Source of the DNA: Anastatus disparis
Lineage: Eukaryota; Arthropoda; Insecta; Hymenoptera; Eupelmidae
NCBI GenBank assembly: GCA_017163975.1
Contig: JAFFSR010000084.1
Coordinates: forward strand, 134,001-198,000
Direction of reading: 5' to 3'
Length of the DNA: 64,000 nt
The position numbers were made by a program, and so were the translations under genes. Below the pieces are notes generated by a model, which was not told the DNA's origin, ran no database searches, and saw nothing but the letters and a program-made list of their open reading frames with translations. Of the stretch, positions 1 to 11,303 are shown in pieces. The number at the start of each line of letters is the position of its first letter. Position 1 is the stretch's first letter.

Positions 1-999
1 ATTTCAAATAAAATCTTAATATTTTTTATTATTAATAACGAAATTTTTTATTGAAGCATGAATTTTTATAAGAAATGTTTATAAATATATTTATAATAAA
101 TATTTATAGTTTTATTAATTTTAACTTTTATATGTTTTCTGACAAAATATTGTAAGCTTTTGTTATTAAAAATTCACTTTGAAAATCATTCTGAAAATTG
201 TTTTGAAATGCGTTTTTTTGCTACAGGTTCTTCGTCACTTTCACGGAATCACTTTCATTTTTTGCATTACTAGCACCTGCTTAGACAAAAGAATTTTCGC
301 GTTTGATTTTTTGAATCGAGTCTGACATTTTTACACACTCACCGAGTGTTTCTATACTTATGACACGTGTCTGGTTTCAAACAGTAACCGTTAAAACAAT
401 AAATGTACGGCAATTGAAGGGACTATCGCCAATACGCTTATTGAGAAGCACTAAACCTAAAATGTTCAAGAGAGACAGCAAGTCAGGAAAAAAGGATCTA
501 TGTACGCGCGGTGGGGGAACCTCGATTCGTGGAAAACCTCTTCCCCTTGGGGGCTTCTATGCGCTTATTCGGAGGGATGACTGTAATAATGTTCTGAAGT
601 TAAGAGGTTGGCTCTTGCTAAATCAAACATTAGGAAAGATTTTTAATACAATGACTGATTTTCTATCAATAAATTTGTTAAAAATACATATTGAGAAGAT
701 AAAGAATCACGTGAATGACCGATTGTGGCTTACAGAGCGTTTGTTGAAGATATCATCACATACAATGAAATAATTATAGTAATTTATATTTTTTTTAATC
801 AAATAGATTGAACTTAATATTAACAAACATAATTCAAATATCACCTTTCCATTTTTTTCCTTTTAATATTTATATTTTACTAGTTGGAAAGAAGAATTTT
901 AGAGCTCTATTTGAAACTTAAAGACAAGGACAGTTTCTTTCTTCAAGATAAATTAAAAAAATTTAGAATCCTTATTGAGACCAATCAATAATTTCCAAT
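1..999. other. AT-rich flank, no gene recognised
   Basis: AT-rich sequence without a recognisable gene. A 137-codon frame opens at 360-773 over a locally more GC-rich patch (about 480-580), but its translation shows no domain I know and no splice or promoter context, so I do not call it a gene. Confidence 0.5.
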
Positions 1000-2810
1000 T
1001 ATTTCAATAAATATACTTAAAAATATAACCGTTAAATGCAATAGGATTCAAGTTTTTATTATTAAATATACTATAAAAACCATTAAAATTAAATTTTTTA
1101 CTTTCTATATTAATTATTGAACATAACAAAGTTATATATCAATTTTCAGATCTCTATCCCTTTTAGTTTTTGAGATACGATAAATGAATAATAGTAATTT
1201 TTATCGATTGAGTTAAAAATTCTGAAACAAACATTAAGAAGGGGCCGAACTATCTGTCTCTGTCTAATAGCGTTTTTCATTATTTATATAAACACTATCC
1301 TTTATAACAAGAAAAAAATAGCAGCCCCCGCTAGATATTAGTATAATTTATTAGTAAACTTTGTAATAACAATCAAATTTTTTACCGCATAGTTTTTGAC
1401 TAATTACAGACCTACTAGCCATCTAGAATATAACCTATCTTTTTTTGGTAGGTCTCTAATTACTCAAAAACTACGCAATAAAAAAATTTGTTTGTTATTA
1501 CAAAATTTACTTATTATACTAATATCTAGCGGGGGCTGCTATTTTTTTCTTGTTATACCGGATAGTGTTTACATAAATGATGAAAAACGCTATTAGACAA
1601 AAACAGATAGTTCGGCCCCTTCTTAATACACTAAAAATGATGTTTTGATTGTTTCTATCAATATGTTTGAATATCAAATAGTTTTGAGCCGTAAGATTTA
1701 ATTATTCTTTCATTCTTAGAACATATTACAACTACTCAATCCTATAAACCATTAATTATAGTATTTATGAAATATACAAGTATAAGTGTATGTATCTTTA
1801 TAAGAGCATGAAGTATGTAGAATAGAAGTAAAGTACTTAGAGTTTGGAATACCTTTCTTTTTCACCAATTAAGTACAACAAACCATCATGCTTATTTCTA
1901 AATCTCTATCTCTTTTAGATTCAGAGATAAGACATGTGGCTGATAACTCTCTGCGTAGCTACATTTTCAAATATATACATTAATAAATTGAAATTAAATT
2001 TTTTTTTTTTCATCACTACAAAACATCTTATTATTCTTATAAATATATTTAAAAAACAGAATAATTAAATGTATTAGAATTCAACTTTTTATGCTTATTT
2101 TAATGTAATATGAATTAGTTTGATAGATGACTTTTATAAAAAATTGGGTCTTTCGGCTATTCTAAGATATTCTTTTGCAATAAGTAACTAAAGAAACAAA
2201 TAACTTAGAGTTTTGGGATAGCTTTCTATATTATTTATAAAACATAACAAAGATATATATCAATTTTCAGATCTCTATCTCTTTTGGTTTCTGAGATATG
2301 AAAAAATGGGGAATAGTGATTTTCATCAATTGAGTTAAAAATTCTGAAACAGACATTAATATACTCAAAATGATGTTTTAATTATTTCTATCAATATATT
2401 TGATTATAAAATAGTAATGAGCAGTAACATTTAATTATTCTTTCATTTTTAAGAACACATTACAACTACTCAATCTTATAAACCATTGATTATAATAGTT
2501 ATGAAAGTATAAATGTGTCTTTAGAAGGCAGTCATTAAAAATTTAAAGTGTCATTATGCAATATGCAGAATAGAAATATACGATAAATAATCAATGAAAT
2601 ACTTTCTTTTCAATTGATTAAATACAACAAACCATTTTGCTAATTTCTGTATCTCTATCTTTTTTAGTTGCAGAGATTATACATATGGCTGATAGCTCTC
2701 CGCATAGCTTTATTTTCAAATATTTTCATTAATAAATTGAAACTAATTTTTTATACTTCAAAAAATTATTACTGTTCTTACTAATATATATAAATATCTT
2801 ATCTTATCTT
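1000..2810. repeat. Tandem array of roughly 750 bp units
   Basis: Blocks recur in the same order. The block at 1124-1237 (starting CATAACAAAGTTATATATCA and ending GAAACAAACATTAA) recurs at about 2244-2356. The block at 1623-1760 recurs at about 2352-2490. The block at 1885-2000 (GATAACTCTCTGCGTAGCT) recurs at about 2640-2750. The offset is about 1,120 bp across the MITE at 1238-1622 and about 735-755 bp elsewhere, so the unit is about 750 bp. A third unit seems to begin near 2760. Units differ by roughly 10-15% by eye. No coding potential seen. Confidence 0.8.
1238..1622. mobile_element. piggyBac-type MITE, TTAA target duplication
   Basis: A 385 bp near-palindrome flanked by TTAA on both sides (1234-1237 and 1623-1626). 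The terminal inverted repeats read GAAGGGGCCGAACTATCTGT and continue with similarity over most of each half, so the element can fold on itself. The neighbouring tandem unit at about 2352-2355 has a single TTAA at the same place and no insert. There is no transposase, so it is non-autonomous. Assignment to piggyBac rests on the TTAA duplication. Confidence 0.88.
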
Positions 2811-3252
2811 TCAAGTTCCATACCCGTACAGGTTTTCCAACCTTTTTACGGGACACCTCGACCACCTATGTGTTCCGGTGTTTTCGCGTTCGAATCCATA
2901 CCTTTTTACTCCGGAAGGTGTTCGCGTACCCGTGCAGGCCTACTCAGGCGGGGAGACTCGCTCTACCCATCCTTTTAAGCGCATCGAGAGCTCACACCAA
3001 CTCGGCAGAACGTGCCGGCTCAACTATAGTAGTGGAGCAGTCGCATTCTGCCTTACCGACCCTCGAATAATTATCTGCGATTTTTGTTAAAACCGCGGAA
3101 AATCATTCGGGGGTGGTCCAACACGGTGTCAATGAGTCCGAAAAATTCTCCACTTTTAAATAAAAATGGAAAAAATCCCGCCCTCACCGGGACTCGAACC
3201 CCGGCCCTCTGGGTGAGAGTCGGATGTTCTAGCCCCTGAGCCACCGTGGCTC
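2810..3252 (-). mobile_element. tRNA-derived SINE, copy 1
   Basis: Read on the minus strand from 3252, the element begins GAGCCACGGTGGCTCAGGGG, a tRNA-like A box. A near-perfect B box (GGTTCGAGTCCCG) lies about 50 bases on, around 3190-3204. A 440 bp body follows that is shared with the copy at 58,010-58,453. The tRNA head with internal RNA polymerase III boxes and the recurrence elsewhere support a SINE. Open frames on the plus strand within it (2870-3090) are by-products. Left boundary is approximate. Confidence 0.75.
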
Positions 3253-3636
3253 TTGAATATATTTAAATATAAAATTACTAAAAGCAACCAAGTTAAACTA
3301 TTTTTAATTTAAAAAAAAGTAGACAAAGTTTCTTGTTGCATGTGAATTTTTCATGCGAACTTATATGCATGCATTAGAATGGTGAAAATCAAGTAGATCA
3401 CTATTATTTTTTTCAAGTTATTTTAACTTTTACAACTATACTATGCACTTAGATAATGCTGATAAATTATAGTTAATATTTGTTGTATTTATCATTATAT
3501 TTAATTTCTAAGTGTATACGTATATACATATATATTGTGTATATATATATTTACAATTAATAATTATTAATGTCTAAATAATTTATGAAAATTATGATAC
3601 ATTCCTATCATACAAGTTTTAAAATTTCTCGAGTAA
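3253..3636. other. AT-rich spacer
   Basis: No gene or clear repeat apart from a short TA-rich run near 3520-3555. Confidence 0.5.
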
Positions 3637-3712
3637 GGTGGCTCGGTGGCGTAGTGGTATACGTGCTTGCCTCGCGTCCAAAGGGTCGTGGGTTCAATTG
3701 GCAATCCAACAC
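3637..3712 (+). mobile_element. tRNA-like SINE head
   Basis: GTGGCTCGGTGGCGTAGTGG resembles a tRNA A-box region, and GGGTTCAATTGGCAATCC about 55 bases on resembles the B box and T arm. It lies at the left edge of the palindrome at 3697-4869. Only the left arm has the complete head, because the right arm stops at the mirrored ATTGGCAATCC. Not a functional tRNA: the T arm is imperfect and no CCA-side acceptor stem pairs. Confidence 0.55.
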
Positions 3713-4869
3713 GGGATGTGTCGTCATCAATATGGCGATGTGTGCGTCTGCTACAAACGTAGAGAATACACGCACGGTATAGGAAAATTCTGAGTTTTTC
3801 CCGATTTTCTAATTAATCGTAAAAGTGATGAGGAAAGTTTTTTGTGTTTTCTAAAGAAGAGTAAGTTTTGAACAATAATTTAAAAGTTTCGATAGCCAAA
3901 CGTAACGTAAATATTTTAAAAATATTAATTATTGTTGTAAAGCATCCGCAGCTGATCAGCTGCTCATATATAATTCACATTATAATCTGTAATGTAAGTA
4001 GTAAATAAAAAATTTATATTCTAAAATGATAAATTATACAATTTTAAAAGAAAATGTTATTTTTTCAGAGACATTTTACAAATAAATATTACATAACCTC
4101 AATGTGTCCCTGCTGTTATTTATCATAAGAAATAAAATCTGACAGAAATTTTGGAAAGTCTACATTACAATTTATATTGTAAAGTTTCATCTAAGTATAA
4201 CATAAAAGAATTATATTTTAAAAATGTAAAAAATTTAAAAAAAATTTATTTTTCAAAGATTAACAGAAAATAATTCAAGAATGAGATGCTACAATACTCA
4301 TATTGTTTAGAGGAGTAATTCCTTTTTTCCCACATTTTAATATATGATTTGATTGTAATATTTTTTCACCTTTTACAAAATTTCTGCTTGATAACGTACA
4401 TTCTCCAAATTTGCAAATTTCCGTCAGATTTTATTTCTTATGATAAATAACAGCAGGGATACATTGAGGTTATGTAATATTTATTTGTAAAATGTCTCTG
4501 AGAAAATAACATTTTCTTATAAAATTGTATAATTTATTATTTTAAAATATAAATTTTTATTCATTACTTACATTACAGATTATAGTGTGAATTATATATG
4601 AGCAGCTGATCAGCTGCGGATGCTTTACAACAATGATTGATATTTTTAAAATATTTACATTACATTTGTCTATAGAAACTTTTAAATTATTGTTTAAAAC
4701 TTACTCTTCTTTAGAAAACACAACAAACTTTCCTCATCACCTTTACGATTAATTAGAAAATCGGGAAAAACTCAGAATTTTCCTATACCGTGCGTGTATT
4801 CTCTACGTTTGTAGCAGACGCACACATCGCCATATTGATGACGACACATCCCGTGTTGGATTGCCAATA
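3697..4869. repeat. 1.2 kb palindrome, inverted SINE-tail duplication
   Basis: The left arm (3697 to about 4160) is repeated in reverse complement at about 4410-4869. Landmarks are GCAATCCAACACGGGATGTG mirrored at the right end, GCATCCGCAGCTGATCAGCT at about 3942 against 4601-4625, and ATAAAATCTGACAGAAATTT at about 4131 against 4420-4440. Arms of about 460 bp enclose a spacer of about 250 bp. The start next to a tRNA-like head suggests two copies of one SINE-like or foldback unit in head-facing-out orientation. Confidence 0.85.
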
Positions 4870-5059
4870 CCGACCAAAATCAAAAATTTTTTTTTAATGT
4901 TTAAATAATTTTTATTAGATTTATAATAATCAAATAAATATAAAAAAGTATTAAAAATATAAATAGAAAAAAAAATTAAAAAATAAAAATTATGAAACGT
5001 TCGCAGCAGCTTTATCACAGCACGCAGCCGGCCGCTGGCAGCTCGCCTTCTCGGGACTG

Positions 5060-5232
5060 GCTATGTTGCTTTTGGCCCACTGCATTTCTAACCCACCTAC
5101 ATTTCTAACCCACCTACATCTCTAACCCACCTGACTCTCTAACCCACTGGGCGAGAAAGTCACTGCATTAGAAATGTAGGTGGGTTAGAAATGCAGTGGG
5201 CCAGAAATGCAGTGGGCCAGAAGCAACATAGC
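5060..5232. repeat. Hairpin built from short direct repeats
   Basis: Both ends read GCTATGTTGCTT in inverted orientation, followed by GGCCCACTGCATTTCTAA. Inside are several 17-18 bp units of the type AACCCACCTACATTTCT, in one orientation on the left and the other on the right, so the whole 173 bp can fold with many registers. MITE-like; no target duplication identified. Confidence 0.75.
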
Positions 5233-5244
5233 TTATCTACTACG

Positions 5245-5405
5245 TTTTGTTGTGTAAATTATATTATGTGTGTAAAAAACACACTTATGTGCGTAAAAGT
5301 ATCAGTATACACATTTTATGTGTAATTTTACACACATGATCAGTTTAGTGTGAAAATTTACACACATGAATGCGTAAATCTACACATCTATGTGTTTAAA
5401 ATTTA
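5245..5405. repeat. Cluster of TGTGTAAA motifs
   Basis: Many copies of TGTGTAAA or its reverse complement TTTACACA occur here, and a similar cluster is at about 7330-7475 (TTTACGCGTTTACGTGTG, TGTGTAAAAATGGC). The two clusters may be subterminal repeats of one element spanning about 5235-7495, but I could not define its ends. Confidence 0.4.
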
Positions 5406-6097
5406 TATTTGTACATTAATACATTTACTGTAATTTATTTTTATTTTACATTAATAAAGTAGATAAATTTTCAGGTAATTACAGTACAACATTAATAATT
5501 TTTAATCAAAGTTTTTCTAAAAATATATATTTTATATTAAATTGTATCAAAACTACAGTATTCATTATTTCAAATTTTATATAGACTTTTATTTTAATTG
5601 CCTTGAGTCATTGATGATAATATTTTATTATTTAATAAGAAGTTTAATTAAAATTTTTTATATGAAAAAAAATAATTTTATTGAATCGAATGCATCTATT
5701 AAAACAATAAAATCTATTGAATTAATAATATAAAATTAAGTAATCAATATTAACCTTATCAAATAAATTATTAAATAATAAATTTTTCATATACGTTTAT
5801 TTTTTTGTAAAAAAATAATTGTTTATTTGATGAAAAAAAAATTTAATTTTTAATAAATAAGGAATTAGATATTCTTTTGATACAAAATTATTTTAATCAT
5901 ACAAGAAAAATTATTCTATTGATCTTTATTTTTTTTTATTAGTTAAATTATTAAAAATCATTCTATTGATATTTATTTTTAATAATAACTCATGATTATT
6001 ATTATTTATTTCATTTAAATATAAAAGTGTTAAAAAATAATGAAATTTTTATATTAATAAACCATAAATATAAGAAATTATCATGATTCATAACAAG
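5406..6097. other. Extremely AT-rich stretch, no gene
   Basis: Homopolymer-rich A/T sequence. Short frames (for example 5542-5733) encode only low-complexity Phe/Ile/Lys/Asn peptides and are not credible genes. Confidence 0.6.
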
Positions 6098-6172
6098 CGT
6101 TCCGTAGCGTAATAGGTAGCGTCGATGCCTTGTATCCCGTAGGTCGTGAGTTCGCGCCCGAGTCAGGTCGAA
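6098..6172 (+). mobile_element. tRNA-derived sequence, SINE head or pseudogene
   Basis: TAGCGTAATAGGTAGC matches an A-box pattern, and GGTCGTGAGTTCGCGCC about 35 bases on matches a B-box/T-arm pattern. The ends do not form a clean acceptor stem, so a tRNA-derived repeat is more likely than a working tRNA. It lies about 30 bases upstream of the transposon beginning at 6204. Confidence 0.5.
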
Positions 6173-6203
6173 AATTTTTTAAGCGTTTTTATAGATCTCT
6201 GGT

Positions 6204-7210
6204 AGAAAATTTCACTATTATTTGGTCATATTTTGACCAGTTTTAGAAAAAATGACCAAGAAATGACCAATATTAATCAGAAAATGACCAATTTATCCGC
6301 TTATTGACGACGGTTAATAGTCAAAAGCTGTTATAAATATGATCAATCATTTTATTATATTATTATAATAGATAATACATTAATTTATTTTTATTATTAA
6401 ATATTATACTAAACTATGAAACAATATTTATATTAAATAAAATTTGTAACCACAATATAACTTTCATCAATTATTTTTAATGAGAAACGAGTTTGATGAA
6501 AAAATTAAATTTATGTATCCCATTTACGATATTACATCAGTTAGTGTGGTTGACAAATTTTTTCTAAATCACAGTCTAGAGAACTATATCACAGCAACCA
6601 TTGTTTACACTGTTTTTAATAACCTCAAATTTTACACTTTCCTACTCTTCTCCAATAGACTTGTTAAACTTATTGACTTGATGATACATTAGTCTATTTT
6701 CTTCCTTTTTTTTAAATTTTCTTTTCTTATTTGAAAACTCCGTACTTTAAAAAAAATGAACTACTTTATTAATTTGTGTCTATTTTGCAGTTCTCTCAAG
6801 TTTTGGAAACTCTAACGCTTTTTCTCTCTTCCTCGTTTTCTCTTCCTCTCTCACTCTCTTTTAGCGTACTTGCAAGGTAAGGTTAAAACAGAGTCATGGC
6901 AGCCTGAGGACTAATCTTAAATCTCTAAAATATTTATTTAAAGTCTCTGTCATTTTTATTACGCTGTAACATAATTTTTAGGCTTTTTGTGATCCGTTTT
7001 AACTTTACCGTATAGCAAGTTAATTTTTGTAAAGAAAATCTTTTCGTTGAAGAAAAGAAATATATCTATAAATTTATTTGCATAAAGTATATATCTATAT
7101 ATATTAGCAATTTCGCCATATTTTGGTCATTTTGTGATTAAAAAATTAATCATAAAAAAATGACTATCAAATGACTAATGGCCATTTTTAAATGGTCTAT
7201 TTTCTACCAG
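6204..7210. mobile_element. Non-autonomous DNA transposon, CTCTGGTAGAAA ends
   Basis: The left end CTCTGGTAGAAAATTTCA and right end TTTTCTACCAGGG are inverted. Next to them lie repeated TGACCA/TGGTCA motifs (6225-6300 and 7115-7195). The same ends and the motif GACGGTTAATAGTC recur at 13,804 and 17,196, which confirms a repeat family. No transposase is recognised inside; the frame at 6480-6692 is not credible. A pyrimidine-rich patch lies at 6815-6865. The 1 kb length and lack of coding suggest an internally deleted element. Confidence 0.65.
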
Positions 7211-7499
7211 GGGTGATATAATTTTAATAGGTTTATTCTTAAAGTAATTGCACATTAAAATTAAAAAATTCTAACACAAAAAAATGAAACGCCCATAAAA
7301 ATAAATTTTTAATTTTTAATGTATTTCAATTTATTACACGTTTTATACGTTTGAATTTACGCGTTTACGTGTGTTAAATTAAACATCTCAAATTAGTTAT
7401 GGAATTAACACACAAAGAAGTGTGTAAAAATGGCGACAGCCGAATCACACACGTAAGTCTGTTAAAATAATACACTTAAATTTGCAGTGAATAGGCCCC

Positions 7500-8201
7500 C
7501 TAGTCAAGGATATAGACATTTTTTTAAAAATATGGCGAATAAGAGCCTTTATAAGAACTTAAATAACCAAAGAACTAAGACTCTTACGAAAAAATACCTA
7601 AGAGATAAAATGAAGCATGAATTAAATGCTTTAATTTAAGCTTTGTTGCATTAAAAAATCTTTGGTGGTTCAAAAGTTACAAGTGATTAAAATATGTTAA
7701 TGAAATAACGTGAAAAATTGATCATATTTTATATGCTAAAAATATTAAGTAAATACGTGGTAATATTTAATTAAGAATAACTTTCGAACAAAAAAAGCTT
7801 TTTTAAGGTAGTTCTTAGCCAAATCGAAAGTCATGAAAAAAAGTTCATTTTTTCAGGAAATTTACATTAACTGTCATAAAATAACGGTGCAAAATTTTAG
7901 AGTGATTCACTACACGGTTTAAAAGATATGATCTGCAAAAAATCATAACTTTTAACATTGCTTCTTATGAGAATATGGCATCGGCAGCTAAAATGCGAGA
8001 GTTATTTTACTCTATGTATTTCGATAGTCATGACATTGTACTGAAAATTGGAAGAAATTTACTTTGAACCCTAAAGATTATTATATCAAAATTTCAAGAT
8101 GATCCACTACCTAGTTATTTAACAATCTTAATCTAAAAACTGATACTCCGAGGATTCTCACAGAGTTTTTCTAAAGCGGCGTAACGTAGCAACGTTGCAC
8201 C

Positions 8202-8202
<1 letters not shown>
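7500..8202. other. Unclassified repeat-like sequence
   Basis: No gene. Two related blocks (about 7890-7935 and 8085-8130, each with a version of CAAAATTTnAnnGTGATnCACTAC) suggest an old internal duplication in a transposon remnant. Confidence 0.35.

Positions 8203-8271
<69 letters not shown>
8203..8271. repeat. (TA)n microsatellite
   Basis: About 34 uninterrupted TA dinucleotides. Confidence 0.97.
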
Positions 8272-9238
8272 TACACTCAACACTTTATTACGCGTTTGAA
8301 TTTACAAACATTTAACATAGGCTTTTTCTGCTATTATGTTTTTAATTAAATCTCAGACGGAAATTGAAAAAAGTAATAGAAAATATTAAAAAATAATAAA
8401 TAATAAAAATTAGTACAAAATAATAACAGTTTATAAAGTCTAGATTTGAGACTATAATAATATTTATCAGTAATTATTCTAAATCGCTGCGTATTTATAA
8501 GCGTTATTATTAGTTATTATTTTGAAGTGATAACTTCTTATGCGACGGTAAGTTGCTTAGGAATTCAGACAAAAATTTAAGATCAAATTTTAAGCTTGTA
8601 AAACTTAAATTTTCAGCTCGTAAAACTTAAATATGTAAACAAAAAAAACTAAGGCCTGAATATTAGTGTGGTTAAGAAAAAAATACATATAGAAAATGCA
8701 TGTCTATTTTACTTATAAATATACCCGTATATATACGGGTGTGTGTATGAGAGAGAGAGAGAGAGAGAGTAGGCACACATTTAACACGTCGGCACGCCTG
8801 AAGCATACAAAAATGACACCCGTGAACTTTTAGAGTTTTTATGTTGAACCTTTTTCAATCATGATTAACCAAAATTATCAAATAATTTGCAATATAAATT
8901 AAAAGATTTATCATTAGATATTTACATTTCTTACATCAAGAGCTCCATCGTGAATTTTCATTTGCAAAAATCGGTCAATTTTTACATAAATTATGTCAAA
9001 TAATTATTTAATTCATTTCATGAAAAATCGTTCGATTTCTTTCATTCAAATTTGTTAAACTTCGTAGACAAGCTCTTACATTGGAATAAAACTTGCTAAT
9101 TATGAAATTTTGATTATTGCAAATAAATAAGTTGAAAATATTTACTCGAGTTGAAAAAATAAAAGTCATTTAAATAGACTCAGTGAGCACAGTGCAGCTA
9201 TTGTAATCACCCTGTGGTGTCAAAAAATATCGATAAGA

Positions 9239-9240
9239 GA

Positions 9241-9288
<48 letters not shown>

Positions 9289-9335
9289 TTCTCTTATCGA
9301 TATTTCTCTTAACGATATATATATATATATATATT
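9239..9335. repeat. (TA)n runs inside a short inverted repeat
   Basis: ATATCGATAAGAGAAAA is followed by a (TA)n run, then by its reverse complement TTTTCTCTTATCGATAT, with another TA run at 9318-9335. The right arm has a shorter equivalent at 11,993-12,035. Confidence 0.85.
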
Positions 9336-9587
9336 ATATCGTCACCTCTAACGAAACACATTTCAATTCTCAGTCGAAAACTAGCACGATTCACTTTTGC
9401 GGCGAAAAGTAACACAATTCGCACCCTTTGCCGCTAAGAGCAATTCAAATTGTCCCACGACAAGTATATAGCACATCTCAACACTGTCCTTTGTACAATA
9501 ATACATGTTAGCGATACCTTGCGATGACTAAATAGCCAAATGTGCTAGTTTTCGCGGCCGCTTTTCAAATGCCCTACTTTTCGTTAG

Positions 9588-9752
9588 AACCGACTGCAAT
9601 TTTTGCAAGATTCTCATAGACAATATACAATGTAAAAATTGTATTTCTTATTATTGCTACCATAAATTAATTGATACTCTTATAGAATCTAATGATGATA
9701 GTGAGAATGTAGATGAATCAAGTGTTAATATTCATGAATTTTATATATTTTA
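9588..9752 (+). pseudogene. Cysteine-rich C-terminal gene fragment in foldback arm
   Basis: A plus-strand frame of about 50 codons is open from the stretch encoding DCNFCKILIDNIQCKNC to a TAA at 9750-9752. It has two CxxC pairs, then YYCYH, then an acidic serine-rich tail ending EFYIF. The mirrored right-arm copy (about 11,625-11,735) has lost the frame. Paired Cys motifs near a C-terminus occur in some DNA transposases, including piggyBac-type, but the fragment is too short to assign. It is the only coding-like sequence I see in this element. Confidence 0.3.
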
Positions 9753-9793
9753 ATTAAATGATTTTTTGTAAATAACTACAAATTTATATTTGA

Positions 9794-10181
9794 GAGGCGG
9801 CCGTATAGTTCTGTCCTTGTCTAATCTAAATTTTCTTTATTACTAATAAATTAAATATTTTCATAGAAAAGTAAGACAACCGCCCAATACAGCAAAAGAC
9901 AAGCAAACGATTCTTTTTTATAAAAAAATATGAAATTTTGATTATTTTTTGAGTGGAGTCTGAAACGGAAAAACAGTTGAATCAACTCAATCAAGTTCGA
10001 TTGTTTTCCGTTTCAGACTTCACTCGAAAAATAATTAAAATTTCATATTTTTCCATAAAAAGGATCGTTTGCTTGTCTTTTGCTCTATTTGACGGTTGTC
10101 TTACTTTTCTATGAAAATATTTAATTTATTAATAATAAAGAAAATTTAGATTAGACAAGGACAGAATGATACGGCCTCCTC
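9794..10181. mobile_element. piggyBac-type MITE in the left foldback arm
   Basis: A 388 bp near-palindrome. The terminal repeats are GAGGCGGCCGTATAGTTCTG and, on the other side, GAGGAGGCCGTATCATTCTG, followed by TCCTTGTCTAATC. It is flanked by TTGA on the left (one change from TTAA) and TTAA at 10,182-10,185. The mirrored arm near 11,580 reads AATATTAAATATAAATTTG with one TTAA and no insert, so the MITE arrived after the arms were duplicated. Confidence 0.88.
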
Positions 10182-10359
10182 TTAATATTGATTTCAATTT
10201 GTATATCAAAAATATAATTAAATAACTATTTATCAGAAATCTTCTTTAAGTCTTAATATTTTTTGAGATCACTATATTTATTATAATAATATTTAAGTAA
10301 CAGTACATTTAAAAAAAAATTTAACGCACAATAACCCATATGGAAAAAATTTTTGGATA

Positions 10360-11290
10360 TAATTGTAAATAACTGTTAATAACTGTAAATAAATGTAAAT
10401 AAATGTAAATAACTGTAAATAACTGTAAAAAAGTGTTAAAAATGTGGGAATTGAGACATAAATAACAGTTGTATACAATTATTTAGAATTATTTACTGTT
10501 ATTTACACTTATTTACAGTTATTAACTGTTATATACACTTATTAACTGTTATTTACACTTATTTACAGTTATTAACTGTTATTTACACTTATTTACAGTT
10601 ATTAACTGTTATTTACACTTATTAACTGTTATTTACACTTATTTGCAGTTATTTAAATTTATTTACAGTTATTTACATTTATTCACTTTTTTCACAATTA
10701 TTTACAGTTATTTACGATTATTTATAGTTTTTTACAATTATTTGCAGTTATTTACATTTTCGAAAATTTTCACGAATTTATTCAATAATTTTATATATAG
10801 GCGAAAATTTTTCAAAATGTGCATAACTGTAAATAATTGTAAAGAACTATGGAAATTTGTAAATAATTGTAAATAATTATAAATAACTGTAAATAACTGT
10901 AAAAAACTGTAAATAACTGTGTAAATAACTGTAAATAACTATAAATAATTGTAAATAATTATTAATAACATTAAATTATTCACTAATTCAAAAATTTTTG
11001 AAAATGTAAATAACTGTAAATAATTATGAATAACTGTAAATAATTATGAATAATTGTAAATAATTATAAAAAACTGTAAATAATTGTAAATAATTGTAAA
11101 TAACTGTAAATAACAGTTAATAATAGTTAATAACTGTAAATAACTGTAAATAACTGTTAATAATAGTAATTAATAATAAATAATAGTAAATAACTCTAAA
11201 TAACTATTATTTATGTCTCAATTCCCACATTTTTTAACAGTTATTTACAATTATTTACTATTATTTACAGTTTTTCACATAAATTATTTC
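10360..11290. repeat. ATTTACAGTTATTTAC minisatellite
   Basis: About 930 bp of imperfect short units of the types AACTGTAAATAACTGTAAAT and, in the other orientation, TTATTTACAGTTATTAACTG. The orientation switches near 10,480, 10,820 and 11,215. Frames at 10,643-10,876 and 11,213-11,443 are repeat shadows. Confidence 0.9.
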
Positions 11291-11303
11291 CATATGGGAA
11301 TTT

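Noticed and set aside
360..773. 137-codon plus-strand open frame as a host gene
   Set aside because: No recognisable domain, no conserved motif, no intron or promoter context, and surrounded by repeats.
2870..3090. Overlapping plus-strand frames as small proteins
   Set aside because: They lie antisense within a tRNA-derived SINE; the related sequence is repeated at 58,049-58,279.
6098..6172. Functional tRNA gene
   Set aside because: Has A- and B-box-like sequences but no convincing acceptor stem or anticodon arm; a SINE-type remnant is more likely.
9170..9424. 84-codon minus-strand frame
   Set aside because: Its middle is translated from TA microsatellite runs (Tyr-Ile repeats).
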